A DNA stretch of 64,000 nt from Spinacia oleracea (GCF_020520425.1 NC_079487.1:106116141-106180140), one strand, 5' to 3'. Counted from the stretch's first letter, positions 11,933 through 25,935 are shown. Notes: generated by a model not told the origin, from the sequence alone. Program-made: numbers and translations.

Positions 11933-12711
11933 ATGGCATTGACAGGGAGGAATTTTCAAGCAAATCATGTTCAGCAGCAGGGCACAAGTAGTAGTGGTAG
12001 TAGTAGTAATAGTAGTATTAGAATCAATCTGAAAGGCATGGAACCTAAACTATACCTTGCAGCATCAAGTGGATTATTTGAAGAGATGAGTTGTATTTCC
12101 AATTGGAAGGAACAGACAACAACAAGTGGAAACAATGTCCTCCACGTTCATGTAGCCAAAACGCTCCATGAAGCGTCCAAGGGTGACAAGCACAAAGTCT
12201 GCATCGACTTCATTAAAGATATTCTCACCGATCATCAAGGTACCATAGCCAGTTATTAGTTATATGATCATATATTTGAGTAACTTTTATAAAATAAAAA
12301 GATCAACAATCTAACCTAGTAGTTGTTCTAGTAGGAGATTCGTTGTTGTGGAAGAAGAACAACAACAGTGACATCCCTCTGCACCTGGCTGCTAGGTTTG
12401 GGAGGTGAATCAAGAGGAGGTGACGAGGATGATGAGGGTGGTCAACAAGAACAAGGATACAGCCTTACATGATGCAGCTCGGGAGGGTCATGCTGCTGTG
12501 GTGAAATTGCTATTGGAGGCAGATAATAATTGGCCACATGAAGCTAACGAGGTAGGTGAGATTCCACTCTATCTTGCTGCTGAGAGGGGATCTACTACTT
12601 TGGTGGCTATGATTTTAGACAATTGTCATCCATCAGCTTTGGGTGGTTATCATCATAAAGGTCCCTGTGGCCGCACCCCACTCCACGCTGCAGTTCAATG
12701 GGGTAAACCAG

Positions 12712-13617
12712 GTTAGCTCCTCACCCTTTTTTTTTGTAACTGTGTGCTTACAGCCTTTCAGACCCACATATTCATGTAGGACAATGGCTTTCTTAATCAT
12801 ACTCCTCACCCTCTTCTTTGTAACTGTTTTCTTAAATACTCTCTCTGTTCTTAAATACGATAACTTTTGTGTAAGACCGCCTTACCGGAAATACCACTTT
12901 GATTGCTTAACTAATTAATTCTAGCGTTTAACTAATTATTTTCTTTGTCTAACTAATTGGTTTCAGTACTTAACTAATTAGTTCGAGTGTTTAACTAATT
13001 GATTTTATTGCTTAACTTATATGACACCAAGAGTCTTTTAGGGTCTTTTGTGTAAGGCCGTCTTATATAAAAGTTTGTATCTTAAATATCAGTCATGTTT
13101 TAACTTTTTAACTCGTTTCAACTCAATATTTAAATGTAAATATCTCCAAATACGTATACTAGAAAAAAATAAAAATTTGATATTGTTAAACTACACATTA
13201 AGACGAACCAAATTAGATTTCACATGAATATGTTTTGAAATACGTGTTGGAAAAGAAATTAGAAGATTCTCTCCAATTGTAAATAATGTCATCCAAAAGA
13301 GACTAATATTCGAGACAGACGGAATAATTTCTTTTCTACGTATGCTAGGGAATTTTTGTTAATATTGTTCCTTTTACCAAAATAGTTTTTTTTGCATATT
13401 GTTTTCTTAAACATAGTTTTTCCCACATATTCTGAAGCTGATCCTTCAAATTTTTGTTTTCTTGCACCTAATCATCTATGTACATATTCAACCCATCTTC
13501 CTAACATAGAATTCGTCCAAATGTTAGGAGTATTTTATTGCTTAATTTCATCACCTAAACACAAAGTACTTTATATTATCTTTTATCTTCTCCTCGTTTT
13601 AACATATTCGTGACAAA
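12712..13617. other. start of the giant intron; AT-rich, no gene
   Basis: Starts with a splice donor after AVQWGKPG. Around 12905-13015 the words TTAACTAATTAATT / TTAACTAATTGG recur as a short degenerate repeat. No coding signal. Confidence 0.5.
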
Positions 13618-13835
13618 TGATAGAGTATAAAATTAATCTTGGGGTATTACGTCCCCTTGTAAGAAAACCATTTGGGCCTTGAAATGTGGATGCAACATAG
13701 GCCTCCTCATATCTAGCGCGAAATATTGGATGAGATTTGAACTCGTGACCTTTGCGTCACACTGACTCTAATACCAAGTCAAAGGACCAACTCAACCAAA
13801 AGCTTAAACTGATGGTTAAAGCCCAAAAATTATTA
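13618..13835 (-). mobile_element. TRIM-like LTR miniature element, degraded copy
   Basis: Shares with 53927-54228 the end TGATAGAGTATAAAA, a middle segment GATTTGAACTCGTGAC-like, and the segment ACCAAGTCAAAGGACCAACT then CAACCAAAAGCTTAA. ACTCTAATACCA (13765-13776) is a one-mismatch version of the initiator-Met tRNA primer site on the minus strand. Boundaries at the right are approximate. Confidence 0.6.
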
Positions 13836-14060
13836 TTATAACAAACTATGTGTCTTAGCCTACCGCGGCTGCACCTAATCCCAAAATACTCTTATGTTAA
13901 AGAGTCAAATGGTTTAAGGATCATGCCTTTTGTCAAAAGCCATTGAACAGGGACTCATACTGTCATACGAAGTAATGAAATAGTATGCGCATTAAACATC
14001 ATGCTAGCTTGTACTCCATATTACATGGGATAAATCACTAACATGATCTAACGTGATCAT

Positions 14061-14074
14061 AGAGCCAGCGTGTT
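14061..14074. repeat. LINE target-site duplication (left copy)
   Basis: AGAGCCAGCGTGTT, repeated exactly at 24957-24970. Confidence 0.95.
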
Positions 14075-14107
14075 TTTTTTTTTTTGACATAAGCTTAAAC
14101 AAGCAAT

Positions 14108-17100
14108 TTAAGGTAAATTACAAAACGACAAACATAAAGTAGAAGCTGCCTTTGCAAGCTTGTGCGCCTGATGAACTCTCTGCTTATCAACCTTGTTAAT
14201 ACAGCACCGTAGAAAGGTCTTTCCAATTCTTTGGATTTCCGCAAGCGTCCAGATGAGGTTGATATCCGCAATCTCCATCGATCTCAGTAAATCGACCAAA
14301 CGTAGAGAATCAGTAAAAATTGAGACTCTATTAAACCCGGCTTGAGACGCCCACCGCAGACTTAATAAACAAGCTAAAACCTCAGAGTGGAGAGCAGAAC
14401 TTGTCAAACCTGGCTGCGCACCCCCTAAAATTCGATCACTTGGAACCTGTTGCCTATCCAAATACCAGCCCATACCAGCAATCTTAGAGCTTTTAAACCA
14501 AGACCCATCAGACACAATTATAGTAGTGGGATTTCCATCTTCACTCCCTGATAAGATAATCCTAGAAAAGCCCGGAGGAAAGATCGGATCCACTTCAGGA
14601 GGATGGAAAAACCTTAAATAAGGTGATGGATGCTGGTGCAATATTGAAATTTGATCCAAACCTGACTTGATACAATTATGCATTGCCGAAGAAGAAGTAG
14701 ATTGACCTCTAAAAACACGATTATTCCTAACCAACCATAAACTCCAAAGAGTGCTCATAAAGTACAAACACCTTGGACTATTCTTACCATCCTGACTTTG
14801 AAATCGTCGGATATAAAACAGAAACCATTCTTGGAAAGACATGGCTTCATTGAAATTTGAATGGATAGCGAGTGAACCACTCCTCCAAACATCCTGAGCA
14901 AACTTGCAAAACCGAAAAAGATGCTGAAGATCCTCATCTCCTGCATTACACTCGTCACACACCGTTGACAGCTGAACACCCCTCCTCCCTAAATTAGCCT
15001 TAGTAGCAATCCCATTATGAAGGAGCTTCCAAAAGAACATTTTCTACTTAGGAATAATCTTCATCGACCATAAGGATTTATAGAAAACGGACTCTGAATT
15101 CAACCCATAGTCACTAGAATCTCCTAAAACTAACATGGCATACGCAGACTTAACAGAAAGCTTACCTGATATATGGTATTTCCAATAAAGGAAATCCTCA
15201 GCATTAGAAGAAGGAAGTTCCATACTCAAAATTCTCCGAGCATCCGAGAATTCAAAACTAGAATTGATCTCTGCTAAATTCCAGCCTTCCCCAGAAGGAA
15301 GCAAGAAATGGTGTACTTTCCAATCCTTAGCTTGCCTAAGAGTGACATTAGAACTGAAAACTGGAGTACCTCCATTCACCCACTTATCCCTCCCTGCAAC
15401 AATTGACTTTCCGTTCCCCACTTTCCAATTACACCCTTCAAGAACCAGGTTGGAAGCTCTACCTAACCCTCTCATACCCCAAGAAAGACGCCTACCAATA
15501 AGAGAAGCTTTAATCCCGGTCCTTAGAGGTTTCAAAAATTTCCTATCCACCACTCCAGCTAACAACGAGAGAGGGTTATTATTAAGTCTCCAGACCTGCC
15601 TCATAAGTAAAGTTTTATTCAAGCAAGAAGCATTCCGGATTCCCAAACCACCAAGACCTCGAGGAAGCTGCAAAGTTATCCTATTAACCCAATGAAAACC
15701 TGAACCTGCTCTCCCAGCCCAGAAGAATCTAGTAATAATATAATCTAACTTTGACGATATTGACAATGGAATCTCCATGCAGCTGAAGACGTGAGAAGCC
15801 ATAGCAAGAAGAACAGAGTTAATCAAAACTAATTTCTGAGATTGAGAAAGGTTGCAAGAGTTCCAAGCTGAGATCTTAACAGCAACCTTATCCACAATAA
15901 ATTGAAAATTGGAATGTTTCTTTCCCACCAAGTCAATTGGAACTCCCAAATGTGTTCCTATATTCTGAACCAGTTCCATCTTTAAAATACCTTTGAAACG
16001 ACGCCGACTTTCCTTAGGAGTATTCGGACTTACTTTAAAAAGGGATTTCTGCAAGTTAAGTTGTTGACCTGAGATTCCACAAAACCTTTGAAGAATGTTC
16101 GAGACTGCACAACAACTTTCATTTGTAGCATTGAAGAAAAGAAGAGCGTCATCCGCAAAGAAAAGATGAGTCATTTGCGGGCTTCCTCTAGTCAATTTAA
16201 TCCCCGTAAACTGCTTAAGATCATTCCCTAACTGCAACATTCTAGATAAAATATCCATGCAGAAAAGAAACAAAAAAGGAGATAACGGATCACCTTGTCG
16301 AATTCCGCAACGAGGCCTAAAATTTTCCGATGTGTGGCCATTAATTAGCACTTTGTAGGAGACTGTCGAAATACATTGATGAACCAATCGGATCCAATGC
16401 TGAGGAAAACCATAACCCCTTAAAACTTGAATAAGAAAGTCCCAATGAACTCTATCATAGGCCTTGCTCATGTCTATTTTCAACGAAGCAAGATAACTTC
16501 TCCCCCTATGATGATAATTTATTTTATCAATAGCTTCATGACTCAAGAGGATATTGTCAGCCATGAAACGGCCAGAAATAAAGGCATGCTGAGACGGTGA
16601 AATAATGCTTGGAAGAAGAGCCTTCAATCTCACCACCAAACACTTAGAAGCGCATTTATACACCGTATTACACAAACTTATAGGTCTAAGATGACTCGTA
16701 TCCTCTGGAAAGTCTCTCTTTGGTATCATAACCAAAATCGAATGATTCCATTCTTTAAGAAGGTAGCCTGAAGAGAAAAAACTCCGAACTGCTTCACAAA
16801 CCGACAACCCTACCTTGATCCAATGCTTTTTTAAAAAGGCCGCAGTGAAACCATCAGGCCCTGGAGATTTAGAATCTCCCATTGAAAACATAACATCTCT
16901 AATTTCGATATCCGAAAAATCTCTTTCTAGAAAAGAAACTTGATTAGCTGAGATTTGTGGCAAGCCTAACTCTCTTATTACCATTTCCACATCATCATTA
17001 ATTTGCATCACTGAATCACTTTTGAAGACTTCTCTGAGATTAACAACTACTAGATTCTGAACTTCATGTTGTCCCTCCACCCAACCACCACTTTGATCTT

Positions 17101-18229
17101 TAAGAGTTAAAATTTCATTCTTTTTCTGCCTCATTTTAACTCTAGAAAAAAGCAAGGAGGACGGAATATCACCATCAGTTATCCAGGTTTCTTTCATTCC
17201 TTGTCTCCAGAATTGAACTTTAATCGAAGCCTCTGAAAAGGCTTCATCTACCTTAGCAATATAATCCTCAGCTTGATTCAGATTTCCCACCCTCATACCA
17301 GAAGCAACCAAATTCTCATTCATTACTTTCCAATTAACACCCCAAAACTTTTTATTGTTAAGACACCAGGATTTAATTTTGAGACGAAGTTTAACTAATC
17401 TTCGAGACAATAAGAACCTAGGTGAACCATGAAAATCTTGCTTCCAAACTTCATCAACTAAGTTGCAAACCTCAGAAAATTGAAGGCACCAATTTTCAAT
17501 TTGATAAGGTCTCGATTTTTTAAATAAAACACAATCGTTCTCAAAAATAATAGCCGAATGATCCGAGGCAATAAAAGGTTGGTTTGAAATTTTACTATCA
17601 GGAAAATCAACAAACCACTCATTAGACATATAACCTCGATCAAGACGTTCCAAAATTAGATTACTACCTTCCCTCTTATTAGTCCAAGTAAAACTTGGGC
17701 CCGAAAACGGAACTTCAAGAAGGTTACTATTTAAACGAAAAAGATTAAACTCATCCCACCCTTCAATTTCACTTCTTCCTCCTAACTTATCCTGATAATA
17801 TTCAACTTGATTTACATCACCTAGGACTAAGCATTTAGGATACAAAACGAGAATTCTTAATAAAGCATCCCAAACACTCTTCCTATCATCCAATATAGGA
17901 GAACCATAAAGAAAGATCACATAGTGAGAATTTCCATTAGATTCATTAACTTTACAAACTACATAATTAGAAGAGCTAAGTACACAACTTACATCAATAT
18001 TACTCCAACCTAACACAAGCAAGCCTCCCCTACTGCCTATTGAGTCTACCCCATTACAAAATCTAGGATTAGTACACTTGAACAAATTTACAGCATTTGA
18101 GACAGACATCTTGGTCTCAGACAAAAACAAAAGTTTTGGGGAATTAACACGCAAAAGCCAAAATACATACGGTAGTTTAGGATTATTAATATCATTTAAA
18201 CCCCTACAATTCCAGCATATTGTTTTCAC
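14108..18229 (-). pseudogene. LINE ORF2: endonuclease, reverse transcriptase, RNase H
   Basis: Read from 18229. Apurinic-type endonuclease domain first (about residues 1-230: CWNCRGL, GDVNQVE, FTWTNKR, ERLDRGY, SDHSAI). The reverse transcriptase has SPGPDGF, KIDMSKAYDRV, GIRQGDPLSP and the catalytic FADD (about residue 690). A zf-RVT Cys/His segment (CDECNAGDEDLQHLFRFC) and a plant-L1 RNase H domain (VSDGSW, HSEVLACL, FTDSLRL) end the protein. A single in-frame TAG at 15044-15046 separates RT from the zinc-binding/RNase H part; the frame is otherwise open for about 1370 codons. ORF2 now begins at GTG, overlapping the ORF1 stop as GTGA; an ancestral ATGA overlap is likely. Confidence 0.93.
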
Positions 18230-20074
18230 TTAGCGGAAGAAGGCCTAGCCTTCGCTTGATTGACAGAATAGGAGCTCTCAGAAGCAACTGAAACTGACAT
18301 ACCCTCAAAAGGACTTGAACTGCTCTTTATATGGAGATTGCCTGACTTGCCAATTCGAACCTTCTTACTACACTCTGGAACCATTTGCTTCTTTCCCCTT
18401 TTACCTTTTCCTGATTTACACCCCTCAAAAGCCTTAATAATATCGTGCCGAACTTTAACTTCCAAGTCTCTTGCCAAATCCAAATCAGAAACACACTTAG
18501 AATGCAAAACAAAGGTATTGTTCTTTCTCGACCAACGATTGAAACCACCTTTGAGCTCAATTTTTTTAATCTAAGCTTCCTCCTTTTATGCTGCCAATCA
18601 GTGTCACAATAAAGACTACGAGAAGCCACCTCCCTAACTGAGCTACCTCTTTCACTTTCATAACCACCAGGTCTTGATCTTTTCTTAGGCCAACTTGCTT
18701 CGAACTTTGACACCAAACTTGTAGTAGGGGAATGAGAAGGAGTTTTAAACTCCCTTGGTGTCGAAGGATCACCAGAAGATTCACTACTAACCTGTTGAAC
18801 TAATTTCTCAGCAACAACACCCTCAGCCACAGGAATTGAATTAGTAGGAATAACCATAGGAGTAGGTAAAGAGAACCCCCCACCACGTTGAGCCAAACAT
18901 TCAGAAAAGAAACGAGGCCGATTAATACAAACAGGAGCAGGAGGGGAATTAATATATAACCTTCGAGGACTCGGAATGGAATGAAAAACCCCCTCATAAA
19001 AAATTTGTGGCTTCCCTTCCACAAAGTTTTGGGAAGGGTCTCTTTGACGTTGAGAAACATAATGCCTCGGGTAAACATCTTCACTGAACAGAGCAGGAGC
19101 TGTTAACTGCTGCGAACCATGAACAATATTATCTTGTTGCTGATGAAATTGATTGTTATTATTATGCTGTAACACTGTATCTCCAACATAGCCATCTCCA
19201 CCTTCTTGATTTTGATCTTGATGCCTACTCCCTGTTGGAACATTCCTCTCCATTGGAGGTTCTGAAACATCTATAACATTACCACCCCCAGGATGTCTCG
19301 AAGACTCACCAATTTCAAAGGTGGCATTGTCTCTACCAAAGTGAAAAGTGAACCCATGTTCAATTGAAGCACCACCCTGAAACGAAGTTGCATTACCTTC
19401 AAAAATAGGGGCATATACCCTAAAGGGACCTCCCCTTCTAACATTAAAGGTCGAATTACATGGAATTGGGTCCATGTAATTTCGAGGAGGATAATCTGCT
19501 AGAGTATCTTGATTAATACGAACCGAACCTGAGAAAACTCTACCACTATTGTGAATTAAACGAGGATCATAAAAACCATTTTGCTGCGGTGGAGAGTTGA
19601 TATGACTGCCATTATCATGCCCTTCCACATCACCATCAGAGAAGTGATCGGAAGCCGGATGAAAAGAGCTATCTGAACCTCCTGCAGACCCATTTGGAGA
19701 AGAACTATTGAGATTATTATCTCCCCCATTACCACCATTATTATCACCCCCCCCCCCCCCCCCCCCCCCAAAATCATCATCTCCCCCATGCCCATGAAAC
19801 TGATTAGGGTCCCAATCATCCATCCAGTGATAATTCAACAAATTTAGCATTGTATTTCGATTGGAAAAAGGGTCCGAGAGACCTTCAACCACATTCGAAT
19901 AAAGAGGTTGATGAGAGGAACCATGCATTATAGTACAACCATTAGCTTCTAATCTATCATAAAAAGCTCCAACTCTTCTACTAGCAACATAATCAGTTAA
20001 TAAGCAATTACTAGTATAGTGACCCACCCCTCCACATTTTTTACAAAATTTAAAAATTCCCTCATATCTGAAGT

Positions 20075-21691
20075 CAGGGCCGGCTCCGAGAATTTGGTGG
20101 CCCTGTGTTAAGCTTATCAATGAAGCTCATATGAGGCCCCTAAAAACAATTTGAGGGGAATTATTAACTATAAACCTATTATTTATTTATTTTTTTGGTA
20201 AATAAGATAATTTTTATTACCAAAAGGTAAAAACTAAACAACATTCAAACAGAAAAAACCGCTAAGGGAGCACGAACCCGCATCCCAAACTAAAATCACA
20301 TAAGATACAATGCAGGAGCTGCACCGGTCACTGCAGTCAGGCAGCCTGTACACCACTACACCATCAACAAATTAACTACGATAAGAGCACAAGCACGCAA
20401 CAGAGCAAGCAACACTGCAGTAGTAGAGCACAACAACAACACACCATCAACAAATACACACTGCAACAACATAGATACAATGCACCAGCTGCATCAGTCA
20501 CTCAGTCAGACAGCCTGTACACCGCTACACCAGTCAAGCAGACCTGCAGACTGCAGTAAGCTTGCACAGCAGGAACACATCTGAACAAGAGGCCTGAACA
20601 ACAACTGGCCTACACAACAACAACAACAGATTGTCCTGAGCAAACCAGAATCTAAGGCAACAAAACCAAAGACAAACTAATTAACCAAGTTATTGAACAA
20701 TCAAACAACAATTCAAAAATACATAAAAATTATAGCAATAAAATCATTGAGAAAGATAGATACAACCTGGATTGAATGCTTGTCAAACGAAGAAAGAGAA
20801 GAAATTGATTGCTTCCGGCCTTCCAATAACGAACTGCAACTCCCGATTTCCCCTCTTTAATATAAAGTGACATGAAACAGAGAAGATCTCATATTAATCT
20901 AAGTTCAAACCAAACAAATTAAAATAAAAACAAATCTATTTCAAACGGTGAACAAAAACGTGAAAAATGAAATTTCGGAGACAAAAATATCTAACAATTT
21001 TACCCCAAATTAGATGAACAAAATAAAATCTGCAAAAACTGATGTTAAGAAACAAAATCAAACCGGCCGGAAAAAAATTGAAAACTGATGAAATAAATAC
21101 AAAAAGCCATGGAAGCGAGAGAAAATATACCTGATTATAGACTTATAGTTCAGAGCCTCAGGTCCAACTGCATCGTTATTGAAGGAATGAAGGGCTATTT
21201 GAATTGAAAATAATTCGAAGTAGATATTGATATTTAAGAGATTTTCTTGATACATATATAAATAAATGAAATTTATCCGTTGAATACCATGAATTTAGAT
21301 GGGTAATTTCAGAGAATGAATTGATAGAGAGGAAAACAAGGATGAACGGTACTTTTTTCATAATTGCAGAGAAGGTAGGAGAAGAATTCAGTCAATTAGA
21401 GTATTTTTAGGAGAGATAATTAAGGGAATTAAGAGAATTAATTGACTATTTTTTGGAAATCAAATCATGAGAAGGAGAGAGAATAAGAATTTGAAGAGTT
21501 ATTTTAGGAAGTTGGGGTTTGCATGTTTGACTGAACTCACGGGGAAGGGAAGGGAAGGGAAGAAGATGCTTTAATTTTTTATTTTTTATTTTTTTAAAGT
21601 TTTAATGCAACTGGCGAAAAAGAATTTGGGCCCCCCTAAATTTTGGGCCCGGTGCCGTGTATCCGACCAGACCGCCCAATGGCCGGGCCTG
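20075..21691. mobile_element. non-autonomous hAT-type element inside LINE ORF1
   Basis: Ends CAGGGCCGGC and GGCCGGGCCTG form imperfect terminal inverted repeats. An exact 8-bp target duplication TCTGAAGT is at 20067-20074 and 21692-21699. Removing the element and one duplication restores MWVDF-RYEGIF in ORF1. No transposase frame is visible in its 1617 bp. Confidence 0.9.
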
Positions 21692-21882
21692 TCTGAAGTC
21701 TACCCACATAGCTTGATCAGAGGATAAAGGCAAGAAACAACCTGGAACAATAGGTTGGGAGAGATCAACAATCATCAAAGCCCTAATCTCTGGCTCCGGA
21801 GGAACATCTTCATTACCACCATCAATCTGCTCTATTACACCTACATGACGCAAAGCTTGCACACCCCATTGAATATCAAGGA

Positions 21883-23583
21883 TGTAATATCCCAATATTT
21901 TATAATTTCGTATAATATATTTTATAGTCAAAATATAATTATATCCGTTTTTAGCTAGTCCCTTTTAATATTTTCAGAAATTTAAAAACGCTATTTTAAA
22001 ATTAGTAGGACTCTTATTACGAGCACCTATATATAACCCTTTAAACCTAATTATTTTATGTAAACCTTGTGCAGCCGTAATTTCACCCTAGCTAACAAAT
22101 CCTCTTCATTCATTATATATTAGTTGCGTATTACCTCACATCTAACCCAATAACTTTAGCAACCATTGATTTTCATCATACTGATCTATCATATTGATTA
22201 TTTGGTTATCAAAAGCATACAAGAAAATTTGAGCACACTGTCACCGTAAGATGATCATCTCGCTACCCCGCACGCACCTGAGTGTGTGTGTTCATTGCGT
22301 ACATTATCGTATATTAATTTCGGGAAGGTAATCACGCACACTTAGTCTCTTTAAATTATTCGTAATTAAGTATTGATTATTATATATAATCATGTATAGG
22401 TCTTTGGAGTTGTTTGTTATATATAGTATAAATCTTATGTCTAATTATAAGTGAATAATGTGATAACGTATATTAGATAAATGCTCAACTCATGGATAAT
22501 ATTGTTGAGTTAGATTTCTTATTATATTAATCACTATTATTTTGTATATGTGTAGATATCTAAGGGTCTAGTTTATTTGTGGATTGATATTGGAAATTTG
22601 GATTGGGTCAATCTATATATTCTAGAGTTTTAGATCGTTATAGAGTTTCTTGGCTTTATTAATTAATAGTTAGTAATCACACTTAGTCCCTTCTAATTGT
22701 TCGTGTATATTATTAGTTGTAATCACACGCACCTAGTCTATTTAGTTATTTATATATATTAATTACTGAGTTATTTATATATATTAATTATTATGTGTAC
22801 TCTCGTAATGTTAGAAGTTGTTACATATATTATATGTGAAGTTTGCTTAATTGATTTATCAATGAGATCTTTGTACATGACTTAGATTATTTTGCCTTTG
22901 ATATATGCTTATATGGGTTACAGCTGCATTGTTTATATGTTAACTTCTAATACTTGATAAAGTGAATTAGCATAGTAGCCGTATAAGATTGAGACTGTAA
23001 TGCTACAAGTGTTTTATATTGTACCATACGTCTAATTCTATTAGTCTCCGAGCTTAACGCTATACAACATTATTTTTATGGAAGTTTAGATTAATCATTT
23101 TGGGATGATAATTGATCATCTTGTAGTACAATTTCTCTTAAGATAATATATGAACCGGTTGGAAAGCACATTGTGCTTTATTATTTGGTCGGAGCCATAA
23201 GCACGACCCTAGGCTTAATCTACTCTATTGAGTTAAAAACACTCAATGGGGGGTGTGCACACTTAAAGACTAAGACATGTTTGGTGGTTACATCCAATAG
23301 TCCAATACTATTGGGTGGTGGACTAGATTCACATTTTTCTGGTGGTTACATCCAATAGTTTAATATATACTAATGGGTGGTGGACGCGACATCTCTCTGG
23401 TGGTTACATCCAATAGTTCAATATATACTATTGGGTGGTGGACTCGATCCACAATACTCAAATGGTGAACTTATAAGAAATTAAAAATAAACCCTTGTTA
23501 CTTATGGTTATATGTACTAGTTTTATAAGAATTGTTTATCAATTTGTACTTATGTGTTTGTTAAATTATTATTATTATTATTA

Positions 23584-23647
<64 letters not shown>

Positions 23648-24064
23648 GTCTGCTTATTTAATAAGCGTTGATTACTCAGCTTTTGCTGACGTGTGTGTTT
23701 ATTTGTTATGTGTGTTTGCGGCCATGTCTTTTTCTTATGGTGGCCCTGCGACGATCCTTTTGGAATTTGTCCACTATGGTGAGCAGTCAAGATTGACTGG
23801 AGCAGATGGATCGTGAAAGATGCAATTACAAGTTGAAAGAGCTCAATATTATCGTTTTGTCTTGTATGACCGTTTAATACTTTTAGTTTAAATAGACCAC
23901 CTAGTAATCGAGTTGTAATAGTTTGAGTATTGTAAGCCTTAGCACTTGACAATGTGATTAAGTGTGGCGGTGATACCTCCGATTTAGGTGTAAGTTTCCG
24001 CAAATTTATTATAAAGTCTTTTATATTCTTATTTCTTTGTAGTTAGTAAATCGGGGGTGTTACA
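21883..24064. mobile_element. solo LTR (about 2.2 kb) inside LINE ORF1
   Basis: Begins TGTAATATCCC and ends GGGGGTGTTACA (TG...CA ends with short inverted termini), flanked by an exact 5-bp duplication AAGGA (21878-21882 and 24065-24069). It contains no gag-pol and no second LTR, so it is best explained as a solo LTR left by recombination, probably of a gypsy family with long LTRs. Removing it restores the LINE ORF1 frame. Confidence 0.88.
23566..23645. repeat. (ATT)n microsatellite in the solo LTR
   Basis: About 25 ATT units with one interruption near 23589. Confidence 0.95.
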
Positions 24065-25935
24065 AAGGAAACGGAGAGGAAGCCCATGCACCCTCACCCA
24101 GAGCTTAGCCTTGTCAAAATTCAGAAGATGAGGAACAACTTCGTCATGGCCACGACGGAAGGAAATCAACGAACCATCCATCACTGTAGATTGAATTTGC
24201 AGCAGAGCTTCTCTATCCGTCGGGTTTGTGCAAAGGAACACAAAGAAATTCCCTAATTTTCTGATGCGAATTGGCCCTCTCTTAACCCATTGAGTATCTG
24301 CGACGTGCTGCACCACAGACAAAGGAGGAGAGCTTGGACCATAGAACCTTCCAATAACAGAAAGACTCCAATCAATTGGAGGTCCTAAAAGATGAGGTGC
24401 AGGCGGTTCTACCAAAACACCCATCCTATGATGCGACCAATTGTACTGATTCCCTCTTGGAGGCATAATAAACTACTATTTAGAAGACAACAGAATAAGA
24501 AAAGAAAAGGGACAAAGCAGAGATTAATTAGAAAAAGACAGAGATTTTAGAAGGAAACAGAGAATATTTTAGAGTAGAAAGAAGGTGTTTGAGTTTTGAT
24601 TAGAAATAACCTAAGAAGAAGTCCTAAATTAAAGACGAGTGTAAAGGTAGACTTGCATGAGAACACAGGTGTCAAATAAGAATTAACACAACTGCCAAGA
24701 GAGATTAACAAGAAACTAAATCTGATTGGGTAAGATTATGGAAGAGATAACTTGAAATTTCTAGAATATGAAAACCTAAAACAAGAACTCATAAATCGCT
24801 TATGAGAGACGCTCTTTTGTTTTGAGAGTTTGAGTCATGCATGTCTCACCAAAGAAACTAAGTTGCAAGTCAATGGATGCTAAGTTAATTGCTAACATAC
24901 ATGACTAAATGCAGGTATCTAGTTCATGCAAATGGAATATGTGCGGGTTACTCTCTAGAGCCAGCGTGTTATTCAGATGGAATACTATAAAAGGGGGATG
25001 AATTGTAAAATGGAATTTGTTAGACTATTTTTTGCAAAATTATAAAGAACATAAACAAGTAGATAAACAATACAAGAGAGATTTTACGAAGTAATTTTCC
25101 AAGGCCTAATTGGAAATAAAACCTCGACCCACTAGGAATTTCAAATCAAACTCTTTTCATTATAGGGCAACAACTTTATACCGAAATGACTGCGAGAGTC
25201 ATACAGTTTGGAATGCATGATAAGATCTTCTTTTATAGGGTTGAAACTCCTAAGCACTCCTCCCTAATCTCCTCAACTGACGACCATGTTGTCATGATTC
25301 TAGGCATGTCCCCATAACATATTCAATTGCTGAGAATGTGGGAGTCAAGGCTAGACGTGCCTGAATTTTCTCAACATAATTTCCTTTTAAAAGAGCAGGA
25401 ATAGGAAAACGTGAATTTCCAAAACAAATTTTTTTCATTTTATTTCTTCACAGTAAAATTCTATTTCTATTTTATAAAAATCTTTCTTTAGAAAATATTA
25501 ATCTTACTAGAGAAACTTTATTTTACTATTTTAAGATCACATTCAGTTCCTCCAAATTCCTTTTAGTACCTTGTTCCATAACCTTTCAAGCTACTATATA
25601 CTTACCTGAATCCTAAAAAATAAACCCATCTTTTAGTACCTTGTTCCATAAGCTTTCAAGCTACTACATACATAACTGAATCTTAGAAAATAAACTCTTA
25701 TTTCCTGTCTTCATGTTCCATGTTGCTCCGTAAGTTGGTTATTCCACCTTCGAAACTTCTCGAACCATGTACCCCCTTAGAAACTTAGGCCCTGTTCTTT
25801 AGAGCTGAACTGAACTGAACTGAACTAAACTAAACTAAACTGAATTCTCCTGAACTGAACTGAACTGAACTGAACTAAACTTAACTGAACTTAACTTAAC
25901 TTAACTTAACTGAAATTAACTTAACTTAACTTAAC

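Larger units (their letters stand above)
18226..24466 (-). pseudogene. LINE ORF1 (DUF4283/zinc-knuckle nucleic-acid-binding protein), interrupted
   Basis: Three pieces: N-terminal 24065-24466 (start MPPRGNQYN, DUF4283-like, to GLPLRFL); middle 21700-21882 (DIQWGVQALRHV to MWVDF); C-terminal 18226-20074 (RYEGIFKF, zinc knuckle CKKCGGVGHYTSNC, then a long Asn/Gly/Pro-rich tail). Removing the two insertions rejoins the frame exactly. A poly-C run (poly-Gly in the protein) is at about 19749-19769. Near 18567-18573 an A-run in the minus-strand reading has the wrong length and shifts the frame; beyond it the expected C-terminus continues in the next frame and stops at 18226-18228. In L1-type elements this protein binds the RNA to form the ribonucleoprotein. 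Confidence 0.88.
14075..24956 (-). mobile_element. L1-type LINE, full length, with two later insertions
   Basis: Minus-strand non-LTR retrotransposon with 5' UTR (24467-24956), ORF1, ORF2 and a poly(A) tail (poly-T on the plus strand at about 14073-14085). A 14-bp target duplication AGAGCCAGCGTGTT is at 14061-14074 and 24957-24970, which fixes both ends. Removing the solo LTR (21883-24064) and hAT element (20075-21691) with one copy of each of their duplications leaves an element of about 7.1 kb. It sits in the intron of the broken ankyrin-PGG gene, antisense to it. Confidence 0.95.
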
